Assembly: GCA_008931825.1 (NCBI GenBank)
Contig: QXVZ01000266.1
Location: 1 to 21,724, forward strand
DNA from: Phallusia fumigata
Lineage: Eukaryota > Chordata > Ascidiacea > Phlebobranchia > Ascidiidae
Length of the DNA: 21,724 bases
Reading direction: 5' to 3'
A model generated the notes under the pieces. The model did no database searches. It saw only the letters and a list, made by a program, of their open reading frames with translations, and had not been told where the DNA came from. The translations under genes and the position numbers were made by a program. Positions 9,656 through 19,434 of the stretch are shown here, piece by piece (the stretch's first letter is position 1; each line of letters opens with the position of its first letter).

Positions 9656-10132
9656 AACGGCGGATCAACTAAGGAAGTTATTCGAGCACGATTGCACAAA
9701 GTACTTCCTTATCATTACGTAAAGCCCGGGACAGCTTGAGTGACTGTTTAACTAAGGAGTTGTTTGGTGGAAAATTTATTAAATTTACATCCAAATCTCC
9801 TGTGTCAGTTGTTGCATTTGGAGGTAAGCGGGGTCTACGTGTTAAAATCTTGATTATCATAAGGGAATCGAGGAATACCCAAAATGCGCACATNAACGGC
9901 GGATCAACTAAGGAAGTTATTCGAGCACGATTGCACAAAGTACTTCCTTATCATTACGTAAAGCCCGGGACAGCTTGAGTGACTGTTTAACTAAGGAGTT
10001 GTTCGGTGGAAAATTTATTAAATTTACATCCAAATCTCCTGTGTCAGTTGTTGCATTTGGAGGTAAGCGGGGTCTACGTGTTAAAATCTTGATTATCATA
10101 AGGGAATCGAGGAATACCCAAAACACGCACAC
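9656..10132 (+). repeat. 238-bp duplication across an N: unmerged contig overlap
   Basis: 9656-9893 and 9895-10132 are near-identical, with about four substitutions by eye (such as gtttggtgg/gttcggtgg and aatgcgcacat/aacacgcacac), and abut the single N at 9894. Copy 1 ends at the N and copy 2 begins after it, as expected for two alleles of one overlap. The true locus probably has one copy. Confidence 0.8.
9736..9823 (+). pseudogene. possible exon fragment of an unrecognised extracellular protein
   Basis: A short open frame encodes ELFGGKFIKFTSKSPVSVVA and ends at a good donor (ggag|gtaagc). The pattern 'G-x-x-I-x-x-x-S-x-x-P-V-S-V' is reminiscent of IgGFc-binding N-terminal domains. This is pattern memory only. 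The preceding open stretch (GGSTKEVIRARLHKVL) is in a different frame and ends in TGA, so if real this is broken. It is repeated at 9975-10062 because of the contig overlap. Confidence 0.2.
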
Positions 10133-10321
10133 GTCGGTCCAAGCTACCAAACTTACAATTTTTTTAGGGGAAGTTTCCTTAGTGTAAAATTTGAAAGGGG
10201 AATGGCCTCTTTCATTCTTTACTTAAGTAAATTTATCAAAGTTATCTAAGCATATTTAGATTGTATGTTACGTGAGATTGCAATGACTGGTAATATTATT
10301 TTTCTGTTAGGTCCCTTTGCC

Positions 10322-11049
10322 AAACAAACACGGTCTTGCTAGTTTTGTTGTCTGTGTTAAGTTTATCTGTTTTTGCTGAGGGACGAACTTAGTATGACTT
10401 TAATGGATTTCAATATTCAATGCAGTCAATGCAGGTTACACCTCAAGGTGTTTAACTCTAAGCCCTCCAAATCACAATAGGAACGAACTTAATATTGTCG
10501 ACACAATTGCAACAAAATCTAAAATATTTCTGTATTTTAGCGTCTTGGTATCGATAATATATGATTGTGCTTTCCAACCGACAGCCACTTCATATGCCGA
10601 AGCAGAGATGTTCTGTGTTGCAAGCATATGTTGCTAACGTCAAACCAAGGAAATCTTTAACTTTTTTAATCAATTTATACATCTGACAAGTAAAAAAGTG
10701 TAAGAATTTTAAATAGAAATGGAGTTGCAGTTACACCAAAGAGTTTGCAAACACTTTACCAAAACCGACCGATCGATTTTAAAATCACCAAGATAATGGG
10801 AAGCCAAGGTGGCTTATTTTCTCAAAATCTTTTCAATTGTATTCTCTTGTCCATTAAGCTAACATAAACTAATTAATTGCGTTTGTTTCAAACAGCTGGA
10901 AATCTCCGAATTTCTAGAACACAGAACGCCCATCCAATTAATGACTACGTTCAACCCTCCACGTCACAACAACAACAACAAGCAGATCATATCCAACCTC
11001 GCCAAAAGCCAAAGTACCGGATGCTGAATAAATGGCTCTTGATCTGTAG
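10322..11049 (+). pseudogene. gene 3: decayed CTLD receptor, left-contig copy
   Basis: Exon 1 is recognisable from aacaaacACGG: the start ATG has become ACG (10330). A signal-peptide-like stretch and AEGRT follow. In this copy the Trp of RTWHD is a TAG stop. About 160 bp of repeat (10423-10581) interrupts the exon before 'cacttcatatgc', and the remainder ends at 10690 with small deletions. CTLD exon 2, stalk, TM and first tail exons are missing. Only a tail exon remains (10896-11049), where PYEEP has become PRQKP and a frameshift removes the YMTL end. No functional receptor can be made. Confidence 0.8.
10423..10581 (+). repeat. repeat interrupting exon 1 of the gene 3 pseudogene
   Basis: The segment from 'cagtcaatgcaggttaca' to 'ctttccaaccgac' splits the conserved exon. 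The corresponding segment in the other contig copy is 11738-11919 (about 182 bp). A related 182-bp stretch lies downstream at 12851-13032, and a truncated copy before the N begins near 11519. It contains the palindrome ACACCTTGAGGTGT. I see no clear terminal inverted repeats; it may be a small mobile element or displaced flanking sequence. Confidence 0.5.
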
Positions 11050-11636
11050 TACATAAATGCTGTTAACATGACTTTTTAGTTGTGACAAACGCATGGAAAT
11101 TTTTTCATTGGAAACTGGACAACACCGCTTTGCAACAAATAAGTGACAACTATGTAATGCGCAGGTTGATCTAATAACCATTTAAATTATATTTGTTTTA
11201 TAATCGCGTGCACACTTTTTATTTTTCATGGTGACACAAGAAATTGAAATTTGCTCTGAATTAATGTTTATAAATGTGTAGCTGAAGTACTTTTACCCAC
11301 ATACTTTTGTATTTGTTTTTTTCTTTTGTGCCTTAGTCTATCATAATGTTCTTTCGGCTGTTTCATGCTTGTATTTTTTATCGTGGTAGCTTTAATGTGT
11401 GGGGGTCCGAAAAAGAAATTCATTGTGACCTGAGCTGTATATATTTGTGATCTCTAGATGTCGCCCCTGCGCGACGTTACTTGTCGCATGTAACTGCGTG
11501 CCGCGACTTGGTTGCGGCAGTCAATACAGGGTACACCTTGAGGTGTTTAATTCTAAGCCCACTAAATCCCAATGGGAACCAAACTTGATATTTTCGACAA
11601 TTGCAACAAAATCTAAAATATTTCTGTATTTTTGCN

Positions 11637-12382
11637 AAACAAACACGGTCTTGCTAGTTTTGTTGTTTGTGTTAAGTTTATCTGTTTTTGCTGAGGGACG
11701 AACTTGGCATGACTTTAATGGATTTCAATACTCAATGCAGTCAATGCAGGTTACACCTTGAGGTGTTTAACTCTAAGCCCTCCAAATCACAATAGGAATA
11801 ACTTAATATTGTCGACACAATTGCAACAAAATCTAAAATATTTCTTTATTTTTGCGTCTTGGTATCGATTTTTTTCGTAATGTCCAGAGTTATAATAAAT
11901 AATTGTGCTTTCCAACCGCCAGTCACTTCATATGCCAAGCAGAGATGGGATGTTCTGCGTTGCAAGCTAATGTTGCTAACGTCAAAACAACGGAAATCTT
12001 TAACTTTTTTAATCAATTTATACACCTGACAAGTAAAAAAATGTGTAAGAATTTTAAATAGAAATGGAGTTGCAGTTACACCAAAGAGTTTGCAAACACT
12101 TTACCAAAACCGCCCGATCGATTTTAAAATCACCAAGATAATGGGAAGCCAAGGTGGCTTATTTTCTCAAAATCTTTTCAATTGTATTAAGCTAACATAA
12201 ACTAATTAATTGCGTTTGTTTCAAACAGCTGGAAATCTCCGAATTTCTAGAACACAGAACGCCCATCCAATTAATGACTACGTTCAACCCTCCACGTCAC
12301 AACAACAACAACAAGCAGATCATATCCAACCTCGCCAAAAGCCAAAGTACCGGATGCTGAATAAATGGCTCTTGATCTGTAG
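11637..12382 (+). pseudogene. gene 3: decayed CTLD receptor, right-contig copy
   Basis: This is a second version of the pseudogene. The start is again ACG (11645), but RTWHD is intact here (ttggcatgac). The 182-bp repeat interrupts exon 1, and 'gccaagcagag' lacks two bases relative to intact genes. The same exons are missing, and the same decayed tail exon is present (12229-12382). It aligns with 10322-11635 along its whole length, so it is best read as the other allele or contig of one locus, not a second gene. Confidence 0.75.
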
Positions 12383-12850
12383 TACATAAATGCTGTTAAC
12401 ATGACTTTTTAGTTGTGACAAACGCATGGAAATTTTTTCATTGGAAACTGGACAACACCGCTTTGCAACAAATAAGTGACAACTATGTAATGCGCAGGTT
12501 GATCTAATAACCATTTAAATTATATTTGTTTTATAATCGCGTGCACACTTTTTATTTTTCATGGTGACACAAGAAATTGAAATTTGCTCTGAATTAATGT
12601 TTATAAATGTGTAGCTGAAGTACTTTTACCCACATACTTTTGTATTTGTTTTTTTCTTTTGTGCCTTAGTCTATCATAATGTTCTTTCGGCTGTTTCATG
12701 CTTGTATTTTTTATCGTGGTAGCTTTAATGTGTGGGGGTCCGAAAAAGAAATTCATTGTGACCTGAGCTGTATATATTTGTGATCTCTAGATGTCGCCCC
12801 TGCGCGACGTTACTTGTCGCATGTAACTGCGTGCCGCGACTTGGTTGCGG

Positions 12851-13032
12851 CAGTCAATACAGGGTACACCTTGAGGTGTTTAATTCTAAGCCCACTAAAT
12901 CCCAATGGGAACCAAACTTGATATTTTCGACAATTGCAACAAAATCTAAAATATTTCTGTATTTTTGCGTCTTGGTATCGATTTTGTCGTAATGTCCAAA
13001 GTTATAATAAATGTTTGTGCTTACCAACCGAC
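12851..13032 (+). repeat. 182-bp repeat related to the exon-1 insertion
   Basis: It runs from 'cagtcaatacagggtaca' to 'cttaccaaccgac' and is clearly related to 11738-11919, with scattered substitutions. It is followed by 'taagggaagcgc', which resembles 'aaagggaagctttacgacc' in the gene 4 3' flank (~18900), so it may mark the old 3' flank of gene 3. Confidence 0.55.
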
Positions 13033-14769
13033 AAGCGACTAAGGGAAGCGCTAGACATTAGGAAGGTTTACGACACCTAAAATTGAATCATGTAAAGCAG
13101 GAATCGGCGATTTCGCGTAATTTGTTACTTATTGTACCCGGAATTTGAATGCAAACTTTAAACAATAAAAAGAAAAAGACTGTTTAAAAAACTTAAGGTG
13201 CAGATCACAGAATTCAGTTAAAACATTTGGCTCAGTTAAACATTTTAACAAACAAAACATAATACATTCATAAACAGATACTGCATTAGTCAAAATTGTG
13301 CTTGGAATCTCTTTGAATGACCTACAAACATAGTTGGGTGAGTTGTTTGTTCAGCAAAAGTGCAATAATCTCGTTGTTAAAGCAGTCGAGGGCCATGTTC
13401 AACTGACTTGCATTGTGAGGTTGGTATGGCTTAGCAAGGAATTCGGTTCCGTTTGTTCTTCGGCCGGAAATCAGTAACAATTTGCTTAGCGCAGGGGCAT
13501 GGATCATCAACACCCCTTCTGTGGATTTTTCGTTCGAGTTTCAAAATAAAATTAACGACTAATCATATTTGACGCATTCTCAAAGCATTCCCTGATGAAT
13601 TGTTTAAAGCCGCCGTAAGTTTGTTGAACAAATCAATTCTTTTAATTCCACGGAACAAATTGTAATTAGTAAGTGCTTTCCCTTATACCAACTACAGTGC
13701 ATATGTTGTCCTAGCTATATTAGAAAATCAAACAACAAGATGCTGTTTACGCTGTATCACTTTTTGTCCATCTAAATTAGACTTGTAAAACACGTTGGAA
13801 TCAAATGCCCACAAACTTTTCCAAACACACAGTATGTGTTTCAACACGATTATTCTGAGCTCTAACCATTTTAACTGCGGAATTGAAACTTTGCAAGTTG
13901 AAACTTGGGATTATATATAAACGTAATGTTTATTCAGCTCCGGTGTCCAGATAACAGCCGCTAACAGTTTCTAGGTAGCAGTAATAGAGTAAAATAAGCA
14001 TTGCTTTCAACAGCTGAAGCAAGTTTGTGGACTTGGCCCATTTACGCAAACAAACGGAACAGTATTGCTTGGTATTCGAACTCTTATTGGGTTAATATAA
14101 ACCAAATCAAAGATTTAGGCCTTTTGATCCAACGTTTTAATTAAAACTTCTAAACGTAGTGGATATAAAAACATATGCCTCGGTTTATAGTTCTAATTTA
14201 CGTAAAGTTGGTCTATGTATTTTATCTGAGGTGGCAAATCTGAAACTTAGTGAAAACTCGGTCCATTGTGCTATATTGTCACCAGCAATTAATTCCACAC
14301 ATGCGATGACGAAGCGAAAGTTTCTGAGCATTGAAAAGTCCCTCAGGTCTGTTTTCTCTATCTTTTGTCTTCACTGGAAAGTTTACGTCCTGTAGCTACT
14401 AAACAATTTAGTAGTGCATCGAAAAGAGAACCGACAATGAAACTCGTGTTAGAGTTTCTACTTACAGTAAACGCGGCCATTGATCTTAATTGTTTTCTCT
14501 TGCAGCGCAGGATAGTTGTATTTGTAGGAAGTTTGTATTCAGCATATAAACAGCAAGTATGGTTTTATTTTAAATTGGAATTGTTAGTGGAACAACTGAT
14601 GTTTTTGTGCAGTAATATTTGTTTTGTTGTACGAGGTATTTTTCAAAACTAAGACAAACAAGTAAACGTAATTAAACCGGTAACCAATACAGCAGTTACA
14701 GTAAGCTTTCATTGAAATAATCACTGCAGTCACTGTTACATTTTTGTTATTATTTGTTTATATTTGCAG
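13033..14769. other. intergenic region upstream of gene 4
   Basis: 13060-13190 is a diverged copy of the cluster flank module (with 'aacaataaa' at 13162), without TGACGTCA sites. A - strand open frame at 13322-13513 would encode a 63-aa hydrophilic peptide (RRTNGTEFLAKPYQPHNAS) with fairly coding-like composition, but I recognise no family. The + strand frames at 14159-14652 look random. Otherwise I see nothing. Confidence 0.5.
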
Positions 14770-14831
14770 TGACTTAGGGTATTTATGCCCCCAATACACA
14801 AGAAGGTAATTGTCGGCCAGCAGTTGCGAAA

Positions 14832-17800
14832 ATGGCAAGTTACTTAATTCGGTGGTCTTTACTGCTTTGTTTTCTGCGTGGTGTCCTCCCACAAACTTGT
14901 GTGAAAATGGGAAGTTGTAGGTGAGTTTTGTTACCTACTTCATCATTTACAGACCAACACTCACAACCGTGTTTGTTGTTTTTGTTCAACCACTTCGGTT
15001 TTATCGGCCGCGGTCGTCTTTCTTACCGTGCAAAGTGATTTCTCAAGGTGTGTAATGCACATAGCAGGGAAGATTTTTTGTGGGCTGAGTGCCTGCTTGC
15101 CTCCTTGTGGTCATTACTCGGCATGGGGATTGGAACTTCCAGTCTTGGTGGGTCAGACATGCATTAAACTAGCAGCTAGTTTAGCTAGAATCTTTTTTAC
15201 AAAAACACAGCAACCCAATCACGTGGGGTCGCTAAAGAGCGAAACACAAAGAGCACAGCTGAGGGATCAAGGTTAAACGCTGCAGCTACTCTAGAAATTG
15301 TTCAATTTAGGTGTGCGATGTCGGACAACAGTGGAGTGATCGATCTCACAATCGTTGCATCAACCAACGGAACTCCAAGATGGACGATCGACGACTCAAT
15401 GATCTTTTATGAATATTCCTACAATCCATGCATTGGATTCAACACTGCATCGTACACAAACCTTGCCGTAAGAAAATGATTAATTTGAGTGATGTGATAT
15501 TGCAAAGGCCTGATTTATTGCATGGAATGTTTAGAATTGTTTATTGAAAAAGATATGCTGTGTGCTACGATAAAGTTTGCATTAACTTGGAAGAATATCG
15601 CTTAGTGCGAAATGACGAAGAGTGGTGCGTACAGCCATACGTAGTTAACACTCCATTGGTCACAGGTTCAAATCTCACCAACATGACCAGGGTATCATTA
15701 CCACAAGTTGTTTGTCCGCTTCAGGTTCATCAAGCATTGCGCACACAAAATTATGAATACGATCTTGGTGTGCAAGCAAGTGCGGTTTTTGCCACTGATG
15801 TTCAAGGATCTGTCTCAATCCTCTACACGTCTGTTGATAAAGTGAGGTAAATTACTTCTGTTAAACCTAGCTTATAAAACAAACAAGACGCCTAGCGGTA
15901 TCTTCGAATACTGGAGCACTTGGTAATTCGCTTGGCCCGTCGTTAAAAACCTTTGAATACTGCAGGTAACGCAAATTGGACGAAAATGTAAATACTGCCG
16001 GTAACACGCAGGTTCCCGGTTCTGACGCGGCTTCTCTAAAATGGCAAGGTCTCCTTTCAGGCGTGGCGCACGAGAGCTTGCTACTTCGCTTGGTACAGAA
16101 ATCAAGATGATAATGCATTCAAATAGTGTAAAACTCGCGGTTTTTGCTATTAACGTTGACGGTTAGTGCTTCTGGGATCAGAAGGGGTTGAATTTGTAAA
16201 AAAAGAAATTAAAAAAATGCAGATACAAGAAAAACAAGCAGACCGGTAGTTTTCCAAGGCAACAGAAGCTCCTTGTTCGACACACTTGAATGCAGTATTG
16301 AAACGGGAATCACCCACTTTGCACACCTTGCCATTTTAGAGGAACCCTGCAGATAACGGGTTTAGATGAGGTGAAGCTGTGTGATACCTGATGCATTCTT
16401 AGTTTTTAGCGACGCACAAAATAAATTACGTTTAAATTATTTCATAATAGCGCCAGTAGTTGGACAATCAGGACAATTCATAACAAATTAAAGGATTAAC
16501 TAACAAACTTTTTGTAAAAAATTTCCAGGAAGTCTCGTGTTAAGCTGGTTTGTAAACCTGGAACAACTGAACATAACTTGAAGTTTATCGGCGAGCTCAA
16601 CATAACAAAATATGTAAGCAAAATGAATTTTATGCTCTATATTTTCAATATTGTACAAGATGTTATTATTATTTTAAATATAAAGCAAAAAAGCCAGTAT
16701 GATTTTGTCTGTTTTGTCTTTTTGTCTGTGCACTGATGAGACCTTACAGGTCGAAACAGTGTGCACTGTCTGCAGCTTACAAAATTATTATTATTTGTTT
16801 ATTCAAAAAGAACACTTCGGTTATAAAATCAATTTTATTACTTTTTATTGTGCAAAAAAACAAGCTAAAAGCCGTGAACTGTTACGTTAATGGGTTTTGC
16901 TCGCTTCTGCCCATTTTGCTTATAGTCTGTTTACAATTGTTTGCTTTGTTTTAACATATTTTCACATGTCGCTTTTTTGCAGCCGCTTTTTCTTTTGTTC
17001 ATGATATTTCTAGTCTGACTCTTTCTGCACGTGAATGAAAGACGTAATTTGATTCCAGTTTACTACATACCGCGGACGTTAAGAGATATTTTTATGAGAA
17101 CGCTTTGTTTTCCAGGATTTTGTCTTGACAAGTCCATGTGCCTGTCCTGGCGTTTGTGACGCGAATGGAGTGATCAGTAAGTGAATAGTTTAACACACAA
17201 AAAATATTATAGAAACAGAAACACAGCACATAAACCTAATTGTTAAACCTCTAATCAATCGAAATATATGGTTCAATTTCGTCTCTATATACAGCATGAT
17301 AAAAACAATCAAAACAACTTCAACGGTTGTGACACCTGGCATTCAAACTGCTTTATAGGTTCCAGTTCAGATCAGCCATTTTTAATATTTCGGTTCCGAA
17401 TTAAAAAGACCCCAGTGTGCAATCAATGTCTTGTGTTTAATGTTCCATGTGATTCTATCTAGGCACATTGTGAGAAAATCATAATAGACAGACAAAAATT
17501 GGAAAAGAATTCATGTTAAAACGATGGAACTCAATTTAAACAAAATTATTTATTCTAGACTAGCAGGAAATTCCGGAATATGCACAATTAGTAACAGAAG
17601 GTGTGAAATGCGAAACAACCTATCAATTTTATTTGTTAAAAAGGAAATAGACATAAATTTATTCTTTTATAGCCACAACCAAATCAGTCATTTCAACCAT
17701 ATCACCAACAACAACAACCATCATGCCTTCAACCAAAGCAACCTCTGCAATTACCGTAAAGACATCCAGCGGAATAATTTCAACCACTATAACACCCACT

Positions 17801-18492
17801 AACACCACAACACAAGGTGAGCTAAAATACTCTCCCCTATATAGAAGCACATTTCTGTAGATTTGTTAAAATGCTCTTTGGGCTTTAGGAGCTGGAGTTG
17901 ACAAGACCATCGTCATCACTGCCGTAGCAACATGCGGTGTTGTCATTATCGTAATAATCTGCATTGTCATTGTGACATTGCGAAAACGTCGAACAAGGTA
18001 ATAAGGTTGGTTTGATATCAGCTGGGGCGACGGATCTAACCTCTAAATCACTAACACAATTGCGGTTGCAAATCACAGCCAATTACAAGAACTTTACGTC
18101 GGCTACTAAACCAAACAAACTTGCTTTGCAGAAACGAAGTGTCGGTACAGTTTAAAGCGGAAAGTGCTTGCGTCAATATAGGTAAGTGTTTAAAATCAAA
18201 GCAAAAGTCACAAACATTCCCTTATAAAGCGCAAAAATGTAAAGATAAACTCATGTTGTTTGGAAAATTTCAATTACATCCAGCTTTCGTAGAACCAACA
18301 CAAATTAATTACTTGTACTTGTTTCGAAAAGCTGAAAATCGCCAGACCAGCAAAACACACAACGCCCAGCCGATCTACGCCAATAACTCCTTTCAACCCT
18401 CCACGTCACAACAAGAACAAGCCGAGGAAATCAATCTCTATGAGGAACCGATCCGAGCACAACACCCTGATTATATGACTCTTGATTTGTAA
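14832..18492 (+). CDS. gene 4: MRH/P-type-lectin-like receptor with the cluster stalk, TM and tail
   Basis: Exons are 14832-14920, 15311-15467, ~15560-15846, 16529-16613, 17116-17176 (ectodomain), then 17673-17816 (stalk), 17889-17997 (TM), 18132-18181 and 18332-18492 (tail); about 380 aa. Signal peptide 1-20. The ectodomain (~21-226) has no CTLD motif. It has GVIDLTIVASTNGTPRW, YEYSYNPC, AVC, GSVSILYTSVDKVRKSRVKLVC, and GELNITKYDFVLTSPCAC. The Arg, Glu and Tyr in the last two stretches fit the sugar-binding R, E and Y of MRH / mannose-6-phosphate receptor domains; the usual Gln after AVC is Tyr. Stalk ~227-274 is Thr-rich, TM ~282-305 with RKRRTR. The tail matches genes 1 and 2: IYAN (Tyr343), YEEP (Tyr364), DYMTL (Tyr375); the YVNM Tyr is Cys324. 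One problem is exon 3: its only nearby AG (15551-15552) gives the wrong phase, and frame is kept only if it starts at 15560. The MRH call is by motif pattern, not a search. Confidence 0.75.
15010..15310. other. intron 1 of gene 4, unexplained
   Basis: It contains a short inverted repeat ('actagcagctagt' followed by 'ttagctag') and a 'gtggggtcgctaaagagcg' stretch that could be a transposon fragment. I see no conserved coding sequence. Confidence 0.35.
15847..16528. other. intron 3 of gene 4 with a GC-richer block
   Basis: 15885-16115 is visibly richer in G+C and CpG than its surroundings, with tRNA-like words ('ggtaattcgcttgg', 'caggttcccggttctgac'). It could be a SINE or other short inserted repeat, but no cloverleaf or tail is clear. 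Confidence 0.3.
16719..16784 (+). ncRNA. type I hammerhead ribozyme (intron 4 of gene 4)
   Basis: All core elements are present in order. CTGATGA is at 16733-16739; stem II is GACC/GGTC with loop TTACA (16740-16752). GAAA (16753-16756) leads into stem III, formed by CAGT/ACTG around GTGC, then the cleavage triplet GTC (16768-16770). Stem I is TGCA/TGCA (16729-16732 with 16771-16774), then an internal loop, then a TTTT/AAAA outer helix (16720-16723 with 16781-16784). Predicted self-cleavage is after C16770. Every invariant base that I know for the family is present. It is sense with the host gene, so cleavage would cut the pre-mRNA intron. Hammerheads are known as widespread genomic elements in metazoans, often from retrozyme-like repeats. 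Confidence 0.85.
17371..17462 (+). pseudogene. possible relic of a CTLD exon inside gene 4
   Basis: After 'tccagttcag', the DNA (atcagccatttttaatattt) resembles the start of the CTLD second exon of gene 5 (atcagcccttctcgttttac). Further patchy matches follow: 'aaaaag', 'acccca', 'aatg', 'tgttt', 'gttcc', 'catgtg'. Frame and CTLD motifs are lost. It lies between the last MRH exon and the stalk exon, where a CTLD exon would have been. The match is weak and by eye only. Confidence 0.3.
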
Positions 18493-19434
18493 AATCTAAA
18501 TGCTGAGTTTCACTTTGAAAGACCGACGCACACATTTAGAGGTTTTAGGACTTTTTGCAACAAAAAATCAAAGGAATACTGAACAACGCTTTCGCTTTGC
18601 ACCAAATAAGTGGCACTCTATAAGCCTTAAGTCTGCAATACCAAGATTTACAAACGCTTAGCACCAAACAAGAATTTAGTTTTTTATTTCTATTGTTATT
18701 GCGGCTGTTTTGCTGCTTTTATGTCACGTTGCAGTATTTTCAAAGTGTTGGGGATGGAACATAAAACAAACAATTCTAACTCCCCAAAATCCCCATGCGT
18801 AGCGGACTTACATAGTTAACACAAATGCATCAACAACTAAAACATTTTAAGTTTTTGTAATATCTAAGTTTGTTATTAGCATTTTTTGCTTTTTAACCGA
18901 CAAAGGGAAGCTTTACGACCACACACTTACTTTGCTTAACTTTCTGGATCCGCCATCGTCTGTAACCCCCGTAATTACGTCGTTGCATCTCTGCTGCCCA
19001 CGTAATCATTTCTGACGTCATCTTGTGTGTTATTATTTCAATGACGTCATTGTGCATGAAATCGAAAGTTGATAAAGTTAAATTCTGTAATAACGGGATA
19101 TTGCTGATTTTACTTTTGTGATTGTAAGTTATTGTGCCGGAGTTTGTTTGTTAATTTCAAACAATAAAGAGAGCTGAAAAAACAAAGGTTGTTTCAGAAA
19201 ATCAAGAAATGGAGTCACTACATTTGGCTTCATGTCATATTGTGTGACTAGATATAACAAGTTATTATAAACAAGCTTTTCCACCAGACCAGATTAAAAT
19301 ATAATTGGTACGTCTTTGCAAGAAAATACATAGGCTCATTAGGCGTTCATTTAATGGTAAGTTGCAAATGCAAAGTTTTGGTATTAAGATGGTCTGTTGT
19401 GGGTAAGTTCAATCACCGTGCATTACTTGATCAG
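18493..19434. other. intergenic region between genes 4 and 5, with the flank module
   Basis: The family 3'-flank block 'ttgcggctgttttgctgcttttatg' begins near 18699. The 'aaccgacaaagggaag' stretch near 18896 matches sequence after gene 3. The paired TGACGTCA block is at 18995-19060 and is followed by 'gattttacttttgtgattg' and an AATAAA at 19163-19168. I see no gene here. Confidence 0.55.
19013..19049 (+). promoter_or_regulatory. paired palindromic TGACGTCA sites upstream of gene 5
   Basis: Perfect sites are at 19013-19020 and 19042-19049, 29 bp apart, in the same context as at 4619-4656 ('cacgtaatca' before, 'tgtgcatg' after). They lie about 0.9 kb upstream of the gene 5 ATG. The conserved spacing suggests a shared enhancer bound by bZIP (CREB/ATF) factors; this is an inference. 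Confidence 0.45.

Larger units (their letters stand above)
9456..10321. other. intergenic region between gene 2 and the pseudogene
   Basis: I find no AATAAA close to the gene 2 stop. Much of this interval is the 238-bp segment counted twice around the N at 9894. Beyond a possible exon fragment at 9736-9823 I see nothing recognisable. Confidence 0.5.
10322..12968 (+). repeat. 1.3-kb duplication across an N: unmerged contig overlap
   Basis: 10322-11635 and 11637-12968 align end to end around the N at 11636. Copy 1 stops at the N (ending 'tgtatttttgc') and copy 2 starts right after it ('aaacaaacacgg'). Small indels explain 1314 versus 1332 bp. The substitutions and indels are of the size expected between haplotypes. 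Confidence 0.85.

Noticed and set aside
11447..12992. Duplicate open frames at 10987-11181/12320-12514 and 11447/12780 as separate genes
   Set aside because: They are the same sequence counted twice across the N at 11636 and overlap a pseudogene tail exon or its flank.
13590..13610. CTGATGA as another hammerhead core
   Set aside because: No GAAA with pairing helices and no cleavage triplet follows.
14159..14652. Two overlapping + strand open frames upstream of gene 4
   Set aside because: They lack ATG context, domain features and splice signals; the composition looks like non-coding AT-rich DNA.
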